Shown: piece after piece, positions 1 to 7,028 of the stretch
How the letters are laid out: every line of letters begins with the position of its first letter
How positions within the stretch are numbered: the stretch's first letter is position 1
Source: Rhodospirillales bacterium
Lineage (GTDB): Bacteria; Pseudomonadota; Alphaproteobacteria; Rhodospirillales; JADHTD01
Length of the DNA stretch: 16,398 nt
Assembly (NCBI GenBank): GCA_016776525.1
Contig: JADHTD010000024.1
Coordinates: 1 to 16,398 of the forward strand
Direction of reading: 5' to 3'
Program-made: the position numbers and the translations under genes
Notes under the pieces: model-generated
Told to the model about the DNA's origin: nothing
What the model saw: only the letters and a program-made list of their open reading frames with translations
Database searches by the model: none

Positions 1-1
1 A

Positions 2-2053
2 TTCGGTTCCTGGATGAACCAGCGGGCCATCACCTATCGCCGCCTGCACGACATACCGGCGGATTGGGGCACGGCGGTCAACGTCCAGGCCATGGTCTTC
101 GGCAACATGGGTAACGATTGCGCCACCGGCGTCTGCTTCACCCGCAACCCGTCGACCGGCGACAACGCCTATTACGGCGAATATCTGGTCAACGCCCAGG
201 GCGAAGACGTGGTTGCCGGTATCCGCACGCCGCAGCCGATGACCATCGCCGAAAAGGAAGCCAGCCACAATTCCGGACCGAAACAACCGGCCTTGGAAGA
301 GGTCATGCCCGAACTCTACGGCGAACTGTATGCCATCCGTGAAAAACTGGAGTCCCATTACAAGGACATGCAGGACATGGAGTTCACCATCCAGCAGAAC
401 AAGCTGTGGATGTTGCAGACCCGTACCGGCAAACGCACCGCCAAGGCGGCCCTGAAAATCGCCACCGATATGGTCACCGAAGGCCTTATCACCCAACAAG
501 AGGCGGTCGCCCGCATCGATCCGGCGCAGTTGGACCAGTTGCTGCACCCGATGCTCGACCCGGATGCCGATCGCGATATCCTGGGCCGCGGCCTGCCGGC
601 CTCTCCGGGAGCCGCTTCCGGCCAGGTGGTGTTCAGCGCCGAAGACGCCGAAGACTGGGTCAGTCACGGCAAAAAGGTAATCCTGGTGCGCATCGAGACC
701 AGCCCCGAAGACATCGGCGGCATGCATGTCGCTCAGGGCATCCTGACGACGCGGGGCGGCATGACGTCGCACGCCGCCGTCGTCGCCCGCGGCATGGGCA
801 CACCCTGTGTGTCCGGGGTCGGTGAATTCAACATCGATTATGCGTCCAAGACCATGAAAGCCCTGGGCCGCGAGATCAAGGAAGGCGACATTATCACCCT
901 CGACGGTTCCACCGGCGAAGTGATGTTCGGCCAGGTGCCGACCCTGCAACCGGAACTGAGTGGCGAATTTTCCCTGTTGATGGAGTGGGTGGATGAAATC
1001 CGCACGCTCGGCGTCAGGGCCAACGCGGAAACGCCGACCGATTCCGAAACGGCACGCAAATTCGGCGCCGAAGGCATCGGATTGTGCCGCACTGAGCATA
1101 TGTTCTTCGATCCGGCCCGTATCATCCATATGCGCGAGATGATCCTGGCCCGCGATGAAGAGACACGCCGGGGAGCGCTCGATAAACTGCTGCCCTATCA
1201 GCGCCAGGACTTCACGGAGGTCTTTAAGATCATGGAAGGCCTGCCGGTGACGGTGCGCCTGCTGGACCCGCCGCTGCACGAATTCCTGCCCCATACCGAG
1301 GCTGACATGGAAGGTGTGGCGAAGGCCGCCGGGGTCGACGTCAGTGCCGTCAAAGCCCGCTCCGTCCAACTGCATGAATCGAACCCCATGCTGGGGCACC
1401 GGGGCTGCCGCCTCGGCATCACCTATCCGGAAATCTACGAGATGCAGGCCCGCGCCATTTTCGAGGCAACGGTGCAGTGCGCCAAGGACGGCGTCACCGT
1501 CATCCCCGAGGTAATGATCCCGCTGGTTTGCTCAAGAGCCGAACTGGACATGCTAAAAGACGTCGTTGATGACGTCGCCGCCGAAGTTTCGGAGGCCTCC
1601 GGAGTCAAATTCGACTACATGGTCGGGACCATGATCGAACTGCCCCGCGCCGCCCTGAAGGCCGACGACATTGCTCATTCGGCCAGCTTCTTCAGCTTCG
1701 GCACCAACGACCTGACGCAGACTGCTTTGGGCCTGTCGCGGGACGATTCCGGCAACTTCATCGAAGTCTACCGGGACAAGGGCGTCATGGAACACGATCC
1801 TTTCGCCAGTCTCGATCAGGACGGTGTCGGTGAGTTGGTCAAAATAGCCGTCGAACGCGGCCGCCAGACCCGTCCCGACATCAAGCTCGGCATCTGTGGC
1901 GAACATGGCGGCGATCCGGCCTCCATCCACTTCTTCCAGAAGGTCGGTCTGGATTATGTGTCGTGCTCGCCTTACCGGGTGCCGATTGCCCGCCTGGCGG
2001 CGGCGCAGGCGGCCTTGGGGACGGACGAGGATGCCATGGCGGAGAGTAGATAG
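2..2053 (+). CDS. ppdK: Pyruvate, phosphate dikinase, C-terminal part (5' end outside window)
   Basis: The reading frame is open from base 2, before the first visible ATG at 14, so the N-terminal ATP-grasp start is off the window. The enzyme interconverts pyruvate, ATP and phosphate with phosphoenolpyruvate, AMP and pyrophosphate in the cytoplasm. Numbering from the ATG at 14, the end of the nucleotide-binding domain is seen (TGVCFTRNPSTG). Next comes the swivelling domain with the phosphorylated histidine in GGMTSHAAVVARG (His253). The PEP/pyruvate TIM-barrel follows with GLCRTEHMFF, HESNPMLGHRG, FSFGTNDLTQ and the catalytic cysteine in GICGEHGG (Cys628). All key residues are present and the C-terminus is of normal type (SCSPYRVPIARLAAAQA), so the gene looks functional. 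The following gene on this strand is 600 bases away, so it probably ends its transcription unit. Confidence 0.97.
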   Translation, partial: FGSWMNQRAITYRRLHDIPADWGTAVNVQAMVFGNMGNDCATGVCFTRNPSTGDNAYYGEYLVNAQGEDVVAGIRTPQPMTIAEKEASHNSGPKQPALEEVMPELYGELYAIREKLESHYKDMQDMEFTIQQNKLWMLQTRTGKRTAKAALKIATDMVTEGLITQQEAVARIDPAQLDQLLHPMLDPDADRDILGRGLPASPGAASGQVVFSAEDAEDWVSHGKKVILVRIETSPEDIGGMHVAQGILTTRGGMTSHAAVVARGMGTPCVSGVGEFNIDYASKTMKALGREIKEGDIITLDGSTGEVMFGQVPTLQPELSGEFSLLMEWVDEIRTLGVRANAETPTDSETARKFGAEGIGLCRTEHMFFDPARIIHMREMILARDEETRRGALDKLLPYQRQDFTEVFKIMEGLPVTVRLLDPPLHEFLPHTEADMEGVAKAAGVDVSAVKARSVQLHESNPMLGHRGCRLGITYPEIYEMQARAIFEATVQCAKDGVTVIPEVMIPLVCSRAELDMLKDVVDDVAAEVSEASGVKFDYMVGTMIELPRAALKADDIAHSASFFSFGTNDLTQTALGLSRDDSGNFIEVYRDKGVMEHDPFASLDQDGVGELVKIAVERGRQTRPDIKLGICGEHGGDPASIHFFQKVGLDYVSCSPYRVPIARLAAAQAALGTDEDAMAESR

Positions 2054-2250
2054 AGGTTTGTTGAATCGCGCTCAAGCGCCGCGCTGGCTGCGCGCCTCAA
2101 TGGCGCTAGTCGCTCTGCTGCGCTTCGCTCCACGATAGTCCGAGAAAGTTGTGCAAGTTGCCGCTCTAATCGGGCCGCGACGGCGGCCCCGCGAGTTAGT
2201 ACGAGCGAGCCAAGCACGTAGTGCGCCCGGCGACTGAGGGAAATCATAAG
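2054..2250. other. G+C-rich intergenic stretch with short hairpins
   Basis: No convincing gene is seen here. A perfect 7-bp hairpin lies at 2172-2189 (GGGCCGC, loop GACG, GCGGCCC), without a T-run on either side. The part at about 2065-2140 is rich in GCGC-type words that can fold on themselves (for example GCGC-TCAA-GCGC). It could be a dispersed palindromic repeat or an RNA leader or trailer of ppdK. I cannot tell from one copy. A minus-strand open frame covers it, but its arginine/alanine-rich composition looks like chance coding in G+C-rich DNA. Confidence 0.3.
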
Positions 2251-2252
2251 AT

Positions 2253-2289
2253 AAAAAAAAGGGCGGATGACCGGCTGGTCTCCGCCCTT
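2253..2289 (-). terminator. Strong intrinsic terminator, best on the minus strand
   Basis: Arms AAGGGCGGA (2259-2267) and TCCGCCCTT (2281-2289) form a 9-bp stem. The stem continues past one bulged base with GACC/GGTC around a GGCT loop. On the minus strand the hairpin is followed at once by eight T (the A8 run at 2253-2260), which is a classic Rho-independent terminator 26 bases after the stop of the small minus-strand gene at 2315. On the plus strand it is followed by ACTTTTATTGTTTT, so it may also end ppdK transcription coming from the left. Confidence 0.8.
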
Positions 2290-2314
2290 ACTTTTATTGT
2301 TTTCTTAAGGCTGC

Positions 2315-2386
2315 TTAGCTGGTGGCAACTCCGATGGCGATCAGAACTGCGAAGGCGCCGATGATGAAAAATACGCTCTTATTCAC
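2315..2386 (-). CDS. Small hydrophobic membrane protein, 23 residues
   Basis: Reading the minus strand from a GTG at 2386 gives 23 codons and a TAA stop (2315-2317). The protein begins MNKSVFFIIGAF and continues with one uninterrupted hydrophobic stretch (about residues 5-21) ending VATS. This suggests a single transmembrane helix with a short basic N-terminus. A purine-rich Shine-Dalgarno-like GAAGGGA lies about 9 bases before the GTG. A strong intrinsic terminator on the same strand follows within 30 bases. I do not recognise a named family. The start pattern resembles many short alphaproteobacterial single-helix proteins that accompany membrane complexes, but no partner is adjacent. Support comes from the combination of ribosome site, hydrophobic pattern and terminator rather than from similarity. 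Confidence 0.6.
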   Translation of the reverse strand: MNKSVFFIIGAFAVLIAIGVATS

Positions 2387-2448
2387 TTTATTGTTCCCTT
2401 CGTGGTCTTCCTGTTAAACCCTGTTTTTGAGGGTCTTGTTGATTGCAC

Positions 2449-2502
2449 AAAAAAAGGCCTTGCCGCTCCCGGGCTATTCCTCGAACCGGGAAATGCAAAG
2501 CC
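2449..2502 (-). terminator. Second minus-strand hairpin with T7 tail
   Basis: On the minus strand, GGCTTTGC (2502-2495) can pair with GCAAGGCC (2463-2456), giving 8 pairs with one G-T wobble. An inner CCCGG/CCGGG stem lies at 2490-2486 and 2472-2468. The outer arm is followed directly by seven T (A7 at 2449-2455). It would end a minus-strand transcript starting somewhere in 2503-2660, or act as an attenuator about 60 bases upstream of the small gene starting at 2386. There is no T-run on the plus side. Confidence 0.55.
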
Positions 2503-2585
2503 GCTGGCGGTGACAGTAACCAAGTGGTTCGTCGTGTCAACATAATATCCCTTACTTTAATGTGGGTACTGCGGGCCGGAGTTGG

Positions 2586-2636
2586 CTGCCGGGAACAGGG
2601 GTGGCGGCAGACCGAATCCCTGAGTAAAGTCTCAGG
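2586..2636 (+). promoter_or_regulatory. Hairpin-bearing 5' leader of the cation transporter gene
   Basis: Two hairpins precede the ribosome site of the gene starting at 2661: CTGCCG/CGGCAG (2586-2591 with 2605-2610) and CCTGAG/CTCAGG (2619-2624 with 2631-2636, six-base loop). An AT-rich box TAATAT at 2543-2548 could be a -10 element, but no good -35 box is placed for it. The pattern fits none of the metal riboswitches I can recognise by eye, including the manganese-sensing yybP-ykoY type. Confidence 0.3.
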
Positions 2637-2660
2637 CGTCTACTTTGGAAAGGTGAAAGA

Positions 2661-3632
2661 ATGGCCGCCGGGTCTTCGAAAATTGTCGTCTACGCCGCCC
2701 TCGCCGGTAACCTGCTGATTGCCGTAACCAAGTTCGGGGCTTCCGCCTTTACCGGCAGTTCGGCCATGCTCAGCGAGGCCGTCCACTCGCTGGTCGATAC
2801 CGGCAACCAGGGGCTGATACTCTACGGCATGAAACGGGCCTCGACGCCGCCCGACGAAAAACACCCCTTCGGTTATGGCAAGGAGCTCTATTTCTGGACC
2901 TTCCTGGTGGCCATCATCATTTTTGCCGTCGGCGCCGGGGTCTCGATCTACGAAGGTATCGAAAAAATCCACCAACCCCAAATCGTTACCGATGCCTGGG
3001 TCAATTACCTGGTGCTCGGCGTTTCCATCGCTCTGGAGAGCGTCGCCTGGGGGATCGCCTATAAGACCTTCCGTCGACTCAACCCGGATACCGGTATCCT
3101 GGCAGCCGTGCGCCGCTCCAAGGACCCGGTCCTGTTTACCGTGCTGTTTGAGGATACCGCCGCCATGCTGGGCCTCTTTGTCGCCTTTGCCGGCATCGGC
3201 TTGGGACAGGTGCTGGAAATGCCGGTACTGGACGGCGTGGCCTCCGTGGGCATCGGCCTCATTCTGGCTGTGACGGCGGTGTTTCTGGCCTATGAATGCA
3301 AGGGACTGTTGGTTGGCGAAGGGGCGGTGCCCGAGGTCATTGCCGGAGTGAGAGAGATCGTCGCCGCCGAAAAGGGCGTGCTAAGTGTCAACGAACTGCT
3401 GACCATGCACCTGGGCCCGGAAGATATTTTGCTCAATATCAGCATCGACTTTACGGAAGACCTTGATGCAGACGGCGTTGAGGCGGCGATTTCACGGTTG
3501 GAGGCGCGGATCAAATCCCAATACCCGGAAATCACCCGGGTCTTTATCGAGGCACAAAGCTGGGGTGGTCACCTGAAGGCGGAAAAAGCCACCACTCAGG
3601 CGGCCGAATCAGAAGAGCCACCTACCGCCTGA
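2661..3632 (+). CDS. Cation diffusion facilitator family metal exporter (ZnT9-like subgroup)
   Basis: This 323-residue inner-membrane protein probably exports a divalent metal such as Zn, Mn, Fe or Co by proton antiport. Six hydrophobic segments are visible. TM2 carries the family H-x-x-x-D motif (SEAVHSLVDTGNQ, His42 and Asp46). The TM2-TM3 loop has the conserved HPFGYGKELYFW (68-79). TM5 has FEDTAAMLG (Glu164, Asp165) in place of the usual H/D-x-x-x-D pair, and TM6 begins LDGVASVGIG (190-199). Glu-Asp in TM5 is typical of the SLC30A9/ZnT9-like branch rather than of classical FieF. A soluble C-terminal domain (about 220-300) is followed by an acidic and threonine-rich tail. The start is supported by GGAAAGG seven bases upstream of ATG. 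It converges on and overlaps by 11 bases the minus-strand methyltransferase. The metal cannot be read from the sequence. Confidence 0.9.
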   Translation: MAAGSSKIVVYAALAGNLLIAVTKFGASAFTGSSAMLSEAVHSLVDTGNQGLILYGMKRASTPPDEKHPFGYGKELYFWTFLVAIIIFAVGAGVSIYEGIEKIHQPQIVTDAWVNYLVLGVSIALESVAWGIAYKTFRRLNPDTGILAAVRRSKDPVLFTVLFEDTAAMLGLFVAFAGIGLGQVLEMPVLDGVASVGIGLILAVTAVFLAYECKGLLVGEGAVPEVIAGVREIVAAEKGVLSVNELLTMHLGPEDILLNISIDFTEDLDADGVEAAISRLEARIKSQYPEITRVFIEAQSWGGHLKAEKATTQAAESEEPPTA

Positions 3633-4263
3633 TCCAGAGGGTCCATTCGGACAGGGGATAGTCCTCTTTCAATTCCACATTGGCCGACAGGGTGCGGCTG
3701 CAGAAATCAAAAAAATCGTTGGCGTTGGCATAGTACAGACCGCCCTGGCGGCCCTTGCCGTCGGCCTTGAGCATATTGAAGGCAAGTCCCTTGCGGCTTT
3801 TCGTCCACAGGTTTTCCAGGCTGGCTTTGACATAGGCGTTCCAGTCCCGCTCACCACAGCCGAGCTTAAGGTTAAAAGTACCTGATACGAAAGAGTAATC
3901 AGCCGGACGGGTGGCTACCGGGCTGCGGATGAAATCGGCGCGACGATCCTTGGTGCGGCGCTTGGCGGTGCGCACCATGGCGGCGCTAATGTCATAGCCC
4001 GTATAGGAACCACCGATCATCGCCGAATGGTTGCGGAGAAATTCGAAAAAAGCGCCGTAACCGCAGCCGAAATCGTTAACCGAAAGGGGGCCGCCCAAAT
4101 CCTTAGGCTGGACGACGCCCAGCAGGATTTCGAACCGCTGGAACTGACCTTCTTCGGATTTCCAGAAAACGCCCTGCGATTGGGTGCCGTATTTGGCGAG
4201 CCGTTGATCATAGGCTTCGGCGACGGGAGCCAGATATTTCGATGTGCGGCGCAGGATGTCCAT
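3622..4263 (-). CDS. Class I SAM-dependent methyltransferase
   Basis: The protein has 213 residues. The SAM-binding motif I is NDFGCGYGAFFEFL (63-76). A strand ends in YTGYDIS (88-94), with Asp91 well placed to bind the ribose hydroxyls. A motif II/III region reads ADYSFVSGTFNLKL (121-134). The N-terminal helix includes a region rich in Y, Q and K (SKYLAPVAEAYDQRLAKYG). The C-terminal half carries LYYANANDFFDFC and ends in the hydrophobic strand SEWTLWIRR. The substrate cannot be deduced. The gene starts 12 bases after the ygfZ stop on the same strand, so the two are probably co-transcribed. Its 3' end overlaps the convergent transporter gene by 11 bases, which leaves no room for a conventional terminator between them. 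Confidence 0.85.
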   Translation of the reverse strand: MDILRRTSKYLAPVAEAYDQRLAKYGTQSQGVFWKSEEGQFQRFEILLGVVQPKDLGGPLSVNDFGCGYGAFFEFLRNHSAMIGGSYTGYDISAAMVRTAKRRTKDRRADFIRSPVATRPADYSFVSGTFNLKLGCGERDWNAYVKASLENLWTKSRKGLAFNMLKADGKGRQGGLYYANANDFFDFCSRTLSANVELKEDYPLSEWTLWIRR

Positions 4264-4275
4264 CGGTCTTGCGGC

Positions 4276-5175
4276 CTAAAAGTCGACCCAGTCCGGTTTG
4301 CTCGGAGTCAGGGTCGCCTCGCCGGCGGTGAAGGCTCCGCCGGATTCGGCGGCCTTCTCAAGTGCTTCGAGGCGCATCAGGGCCAAGCCCAGACCATCGT
4401 TCCCGGAGCGCATCTCGCCGGCTTCACGTCCGTCCAGTAGAATCGGTGTTCCCGGTTGCGGCAGCGGGCCGTCGACGCTTACCGGCATCAGGCGTTTTTT
4501 GACCAGTCCCCGGTATTTTGTCCGGGCCGTCAGTTCCTGGCCCATATAACAGCCCTTGTCCCAGTCGACGCCGTTCAACTCTTCAAAGCCGTTTTCCAGC
4601 AGAATCGCTTTGTCAGTCTGCATGTCGCGGCTGCCGTCGGGAAGTCCTAAGGAAATCCGCACCGCTTCATAGGCATCCTTGTCGCCGGGGGAAAGGCTGG
4701 TGGCGGTTAAGGCTGCTTCGGCGCTGTCCTTGGGCAGGATGGCGCGGGCTCCTGCTGCGGCCAGCCTGGGGTCGGCGAAAACGACGCCCCCATTGAAGGC
4801 CGCTGCCGATCCGGGCTTTTCCGGCAGTCCGGCGGCGGAGAGGGCGTCTTTGCCGAAGAGAGCGGCGACGGAAAAGTCCGGGCTGCGGTCTTCAACGTCT
4901 ACCTGGGCCCGTAGTTTATACATGCGGAGCCGTTTCAGCAGGTCGGCCAAGCGGTCCCCTTCACAATCCAGCAACAGAGAACCGTCCAGTTCAATTATAA
5001 AGAAATCGTGCAGGAACTTACCCTGTGGGGTCAGGAAGGCGGCATAGATGGCTTGGTCCGGCCCGGTCTTCATCGTATCGTTGGAAATCAATCCTTGCAG
5101 GAAATCCCGAGCTTCCTCGCCTGAAATACCGATCAAGCCCCGGTCTTCCAATACGGTGTAGGTTCCTTCTGCCAT
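4276..5175 (-). CDS. ygfZ: Folate-binding protein YgfZ
   Basis: The protein has 299 residues, near the usual family length. YgfZ (IBA57 in mitochondria) is a GcvT-like, tetrahydrofolate-binding protein needed for maintenance of some iron-sulfur enzymes such as MiaB. The diagnostic motif K-G-C-Y-x-G-Q-E is complete at 207-214 (KGCYMGQE, with Cys209), followed by TARTKYRG. The N-terminal GcvT-type fold shows DFLQGLISNDT (24-34), FLTPQGKFLHDFFI (47-60) and LLLDCEG (67-73). The start ATG is preceded by AGGA about ten bases upstream on the minus strand. It is divergent from the glycosyltransferase operon, with about 120 bases between the two start codons, so this interval should hold both promoters. 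Confidence 0.95.
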   Translation of the reverse strand: MAEGTYTVLEDRGLIGISGEEARDFLQGLISNDTMKTGPDQAIYAAFLTPQGKFLHDFFIIELDGSLLLDCEGDRLADLLKRLRMYKLRAQVDVEDRSPDFSVAALFGKDALSAAGLPEKPGSAAAFNGGVVFADPRLAAAGARAILPKDSAEAALTATSLSPGDKDAYEAVRISLGLPDGSRDMQTDKAILLENGFEELNGVDWDKGCYMGQELTARTKYRGLVKKRLMPVSVDGPLPQPGTPILLDGREAGEMRSGNDGLGLALMRLEALEKAAESGGAFTAGEATLTPSKPDWVDF

Positions 5176-5244
5176 TGGGTGTGAGTCCTGTCCCTGTTAA
5201 AACCATGTGCTGGCATAGAATTGGGTCATTCAATACCGTTTGGC

Positions 5245-5261
5245 AAGGGGGGCGACCCCTT
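5245..5261. repeat. Short inverted repeat in the ygfZ/GT9 divergent promoter region
   Basis: AAGGGG (5245-5250) and CCCCTT (5256-5261) flank a five-base spacer and are embedded in a larger imperfect GCAAGGGG...CCCCTTTGC symmetry. It abuts the candidate -35 box at 5261. It could be an operator or simply a leader hairpin for the ygfZ transcript. There is no T-run. Confidence 0.3.
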
Positions 5262-5288
5262 TGCAAGTGCTTGTCGTGGACGTATAAC
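5261..5288 (+). promoter_or_regulatory. Candidate promoter of the glycosyltransferase operon
   Basis: TTGCAA (5261-5266) and TATAAC (5283-5288) are separated by 16 bases and resemble a sigma-70 type promoter. Transcription would begin near 5295, at or one base before the ATG at 5296. That would make a leaderless message and would fit the lack of a clear Shine-Dalgarno sequence before this ATG. Confidence 0.4.
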
Positions 5289-5295
5289 AACGGCC

Positions 5296-6255
5296 ATGAG
5301 GATTCTATTCATTACATCGACCCGGGTGGGCGACGCCATTCTGTCGACGGGGCTATTGGCGCATCTTCTCAGGGAACACCCGGAAGCCCGCTTCACCATT
5401 GCCTGCGGTCCGGCGGCGGCGCCTTTGTTCGAGGCCGTACCTAATCTGGAACGGGTTATCGTGCTCGATAAGATGATGTTCTCCTTGCACTGGCTGACTC
5501 TGTTGTCGAAAACGGCCTTCAGGTTTTGGGATATCATTGTCGATCTCAGGAATTCCTCCATGTATTACGTGCTGCCGGGCCGCAAGCGATACCGGATGGG
5601 GCGCGCCGAGCGGATAGAACACCGGGTAATACAACTGTCGAAGGTTCTGGACCTGTCGGACAATCCACCGTCACCCTATCTCTGGGAAGACGATGAACAC
5701 CGGGAACTGGCTGAACAATTGATCCCTGACGGACCGCCGGTACTGTCTGTCGGCCCGACGGCCAATTGGAAGGCGAAAACCTGGCGCCCCCAGTTTTTTG
5801 CCGAACTGATCGAAAGGCTTTGTGCGCCGGACGGCATTCTGCCTGATGGCCGGGTGGCCATCTTCGGCCGCGATGATGAACGCCCGATGGCTCTGCAATT
5901 GATCGAGGCAATCCCGGCTGATCGCCGTATCGACCTTGTCGGCCATCTGGATCTTCTGGAGGCCTATTCCTGTCTCCGGCGGTCATCATTATATGTAGGC
6001 AATGACTCCGGTCTGATGCATCTGGCGGCGGCATCCGGTATTCCGACGCTTGGGTTGTTCGGCCCCAGTCTTGAAACGCTTTATTCCCCTTGGGGAGATT
6101 TATGTTCCTCAATTCGTGGCGTGCCGTTTGATGAAATTTTTCCTGAAGGGTTTGATCACCGGACATCCGACACCTTGATGGATTCGCTGACCGTCGATAT
6201 GGCTGAGCAGGCCGCCCGTGACCTCTGGCGGCGGGCTCTGGAGGCGGCGGCATGA
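5296..6255 (+). CDS. Glycosyltransferase family 9 (heptosyltransferase-like)
   Basis: The protein has 319 residues. GT9 enzymes such as WaaC and WaaF move heptose from ADP-heptose to the lipopolysaccharide inner core on the cytoplasmic side of the inner membrane. The N-terminal MRILFITSTRVGDAILSTG matches the family start, including the V-G-D motif (Asp13 is the expected acceptor-activating base). The C-terminal nucleotide-sugar half shows GPTANWKAKTW (153-163) and GNDSGLMHLAAASGIP (235-250), then LGLFGPS. I chose the ATG at 5296 rather than the in-frame ATG at 5221 because the family begins exactly there and the 25 extra residues are not protein-like. Its stop overlaps the next start (ATGA). 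It heads a six-gene overlapping run. The exact donor sugar and acceptor are unknown, though the family assignment is firm. Confidence 0.9.
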   Translation: MRILFITSTRVGDAILSTGLLAHLLREHPEARFTIACGPAAAPLFEAVPNLERVIVLDKMMFSLHWLTLLSKTAFRFWDIIVDLRNSSMYYVLPGRKRYRMGRAERIEHRVIQLSKVLDLSDNPPSPYLWEDDEHRELAEQLIPDGPPVLSVGPTANWKAKTWRPQFFAELIERLCAPDGILPDGRVAIFGRDDERPMALQLIEAIPADRRIDLVGHLDLLEAYSCLRRSSLYVGNDSGLMHLAAASGIPTLGLFGPSLETLYSPWGDLCSSIRGVPFDEIFPEGFDHRTSDTLMDSLTVDMAEQAARDLWRRALEAAA

Positions 6256-7028
6256 GCGATATCCACCTTTCCGCTTTGGTCGTCGCCCACAATGAGGAAG
6301 CGAAATTGGATGATTGCCTGGTACGGCTGGCCTTTGCCGATGAAATCGTCGTGGTGTTGGATAAGTGCGATGACGGCTCAAAGGAAATAGCGGCCCGCCA
6401 TACGGATCGCCTGCTGGAGGGAGCCTGGGAGATCGAAGGCGAAAGGCGAAATACTGGTATCGTTTTTTGCCGGGGTAGCTGGATACTCGAGATCGACGCC
6501 GATGAATGGGTGGAGGACGCATTGGCTGCTGAAATCCGGGAAGTCATTGATAACGATAGTCCCTGTGACGTCTTTGATATCTCAATTTGCAATTTTATCG
6601 GCGGCAGACCCGTCCGTCATGGCTGGATGACGGCGATGGGGCCGACTTTGAAGCCCAGCCTGTTTCGCAAAGGAAACAAAACTTGGGGAGGCGAACGGGT
6701 CCATCCGCACCTATCGATCAACGGCGTCAAGGGACCGATGCTGGTTAATCCGGTGATCCATCATATTGCCCGCAATACGTCGGACCTGTTGCGGCGGTTG
6801 GACCGCAACACCACATGGCGGGCCGGCGATCTGCGTGACAGGGGGGAACCCGGTTCCTTTGCCAATATGGTGCGTAAGATGTTTTCCCGATTCTGGAAAT
6901 GCTATGTAGCCCGCAAGGGATACCGGGAAGGTGGATACGGCGTTGTTATTTCCCTGTGTTCGGCACTGTACCCGGTTATATCGCACCTCAAGGCGACGCT
7001 CGAGACCGGAGAGGATCAGGCCCGATGA
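6252..7028 (+). CDS. Glycosyltransferase family 2, WaaE/KdtX-like (first tandem copy)
   Basis: The protein has 258 residues with a GT-A fold. It opens SALVVAHNEEAKLDDCL, the normal nucleotide-sugar binding start (HNEE 13-16), followed by EIVVVLDKCDD. The metal-binding D-x-D lies in LEIDADEWV (Asp82-Asp84), and FRKGNKTWGGERVHP (138-152) is the usual acceptor-side region. The C-terminus has a basic segment (KCYVARKGYREGGYG) followed by a hydrophobic stretch that may sit on the membrane. Relatives of this type add a glucose-like sugar to the lipopolysaccharide inner core. Both ends overlap neighbours by four bases (ATGA), which suggests coupled translation. The downstream gene is a clear paralogue. 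Function in surface glycan synthesis is inferred from family and operon; the exact linkage is unknown. Confidence 0.88.
   Translation: MSDIHLSALVVAHNEEAKLDDCLVRLAFADEIVVVLDKCDDGSKEIAARHTDRLLEGAWEIEGERRNTGIVFCRGSWILEIDADEWVEDALAAEIREVIDNDSPCDVFDISICNFIGGRPVRHGWMTAMGPTLKPSLFRKGNKTWGGERVHPHLSINGVKGPMLVNPVIHHIARNTSDLLRRLDRNTTWRAGDLRDRGEPGSFANMVRKMFSRFWKCYVARKGYREGGYGVVISLCSALYPVISHLKATLETGEDQAR

Noticed and set aside
1972..2247. Open frame of 91 codons on the minus strand over the ppdK end and the following intergenic region
   Set aside because: Its composition is almost all Arg, Ala, Leu and Ser, it overlaps ppdK coding sequence, and it has no recognisable domain. It looks like a chance frame in G+C-rich DNA.
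2456..2502. T-arm-like GGTTCGAGG in a hairpin, considered as a tRNA or tmRNA remnant on the minus strand
   Set aside because: No anticodon arm, D arm or CCA is found around it. The hairpin with its T-run is explained as a terminator.
2443..2718. Plus-strand open frame of 91 codons in the intergenic region before the transporter
   Set aside because: It overlaps the transporter start in another frame, covers hairpins and a terminator, and has no protein-like features.
5221..5295. N-terminal extension of the GT9 protein from an earlier ATG
   Set aside because: The family begins at the second ATG, and the first would lie upstream of the candidate promoter and inside the ygfZ/GT9 regulatory interval.
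5546..6592. Long minus-strand open frame (348 codons) opposite the GT9 and first GT2 genes
   Set aside because: It runs antisense to two strongly supported glycosyltransferase genes, has no known motif and is rich in Ser, Arg and Pro, as shadow frames are.
6899..7024. N-terminal extension of the second GT2 protein
   Set aside because: It only translates the 3' end of the first GT2 gene out of frame. The ATGA overlap at 7025 is the normal junction.
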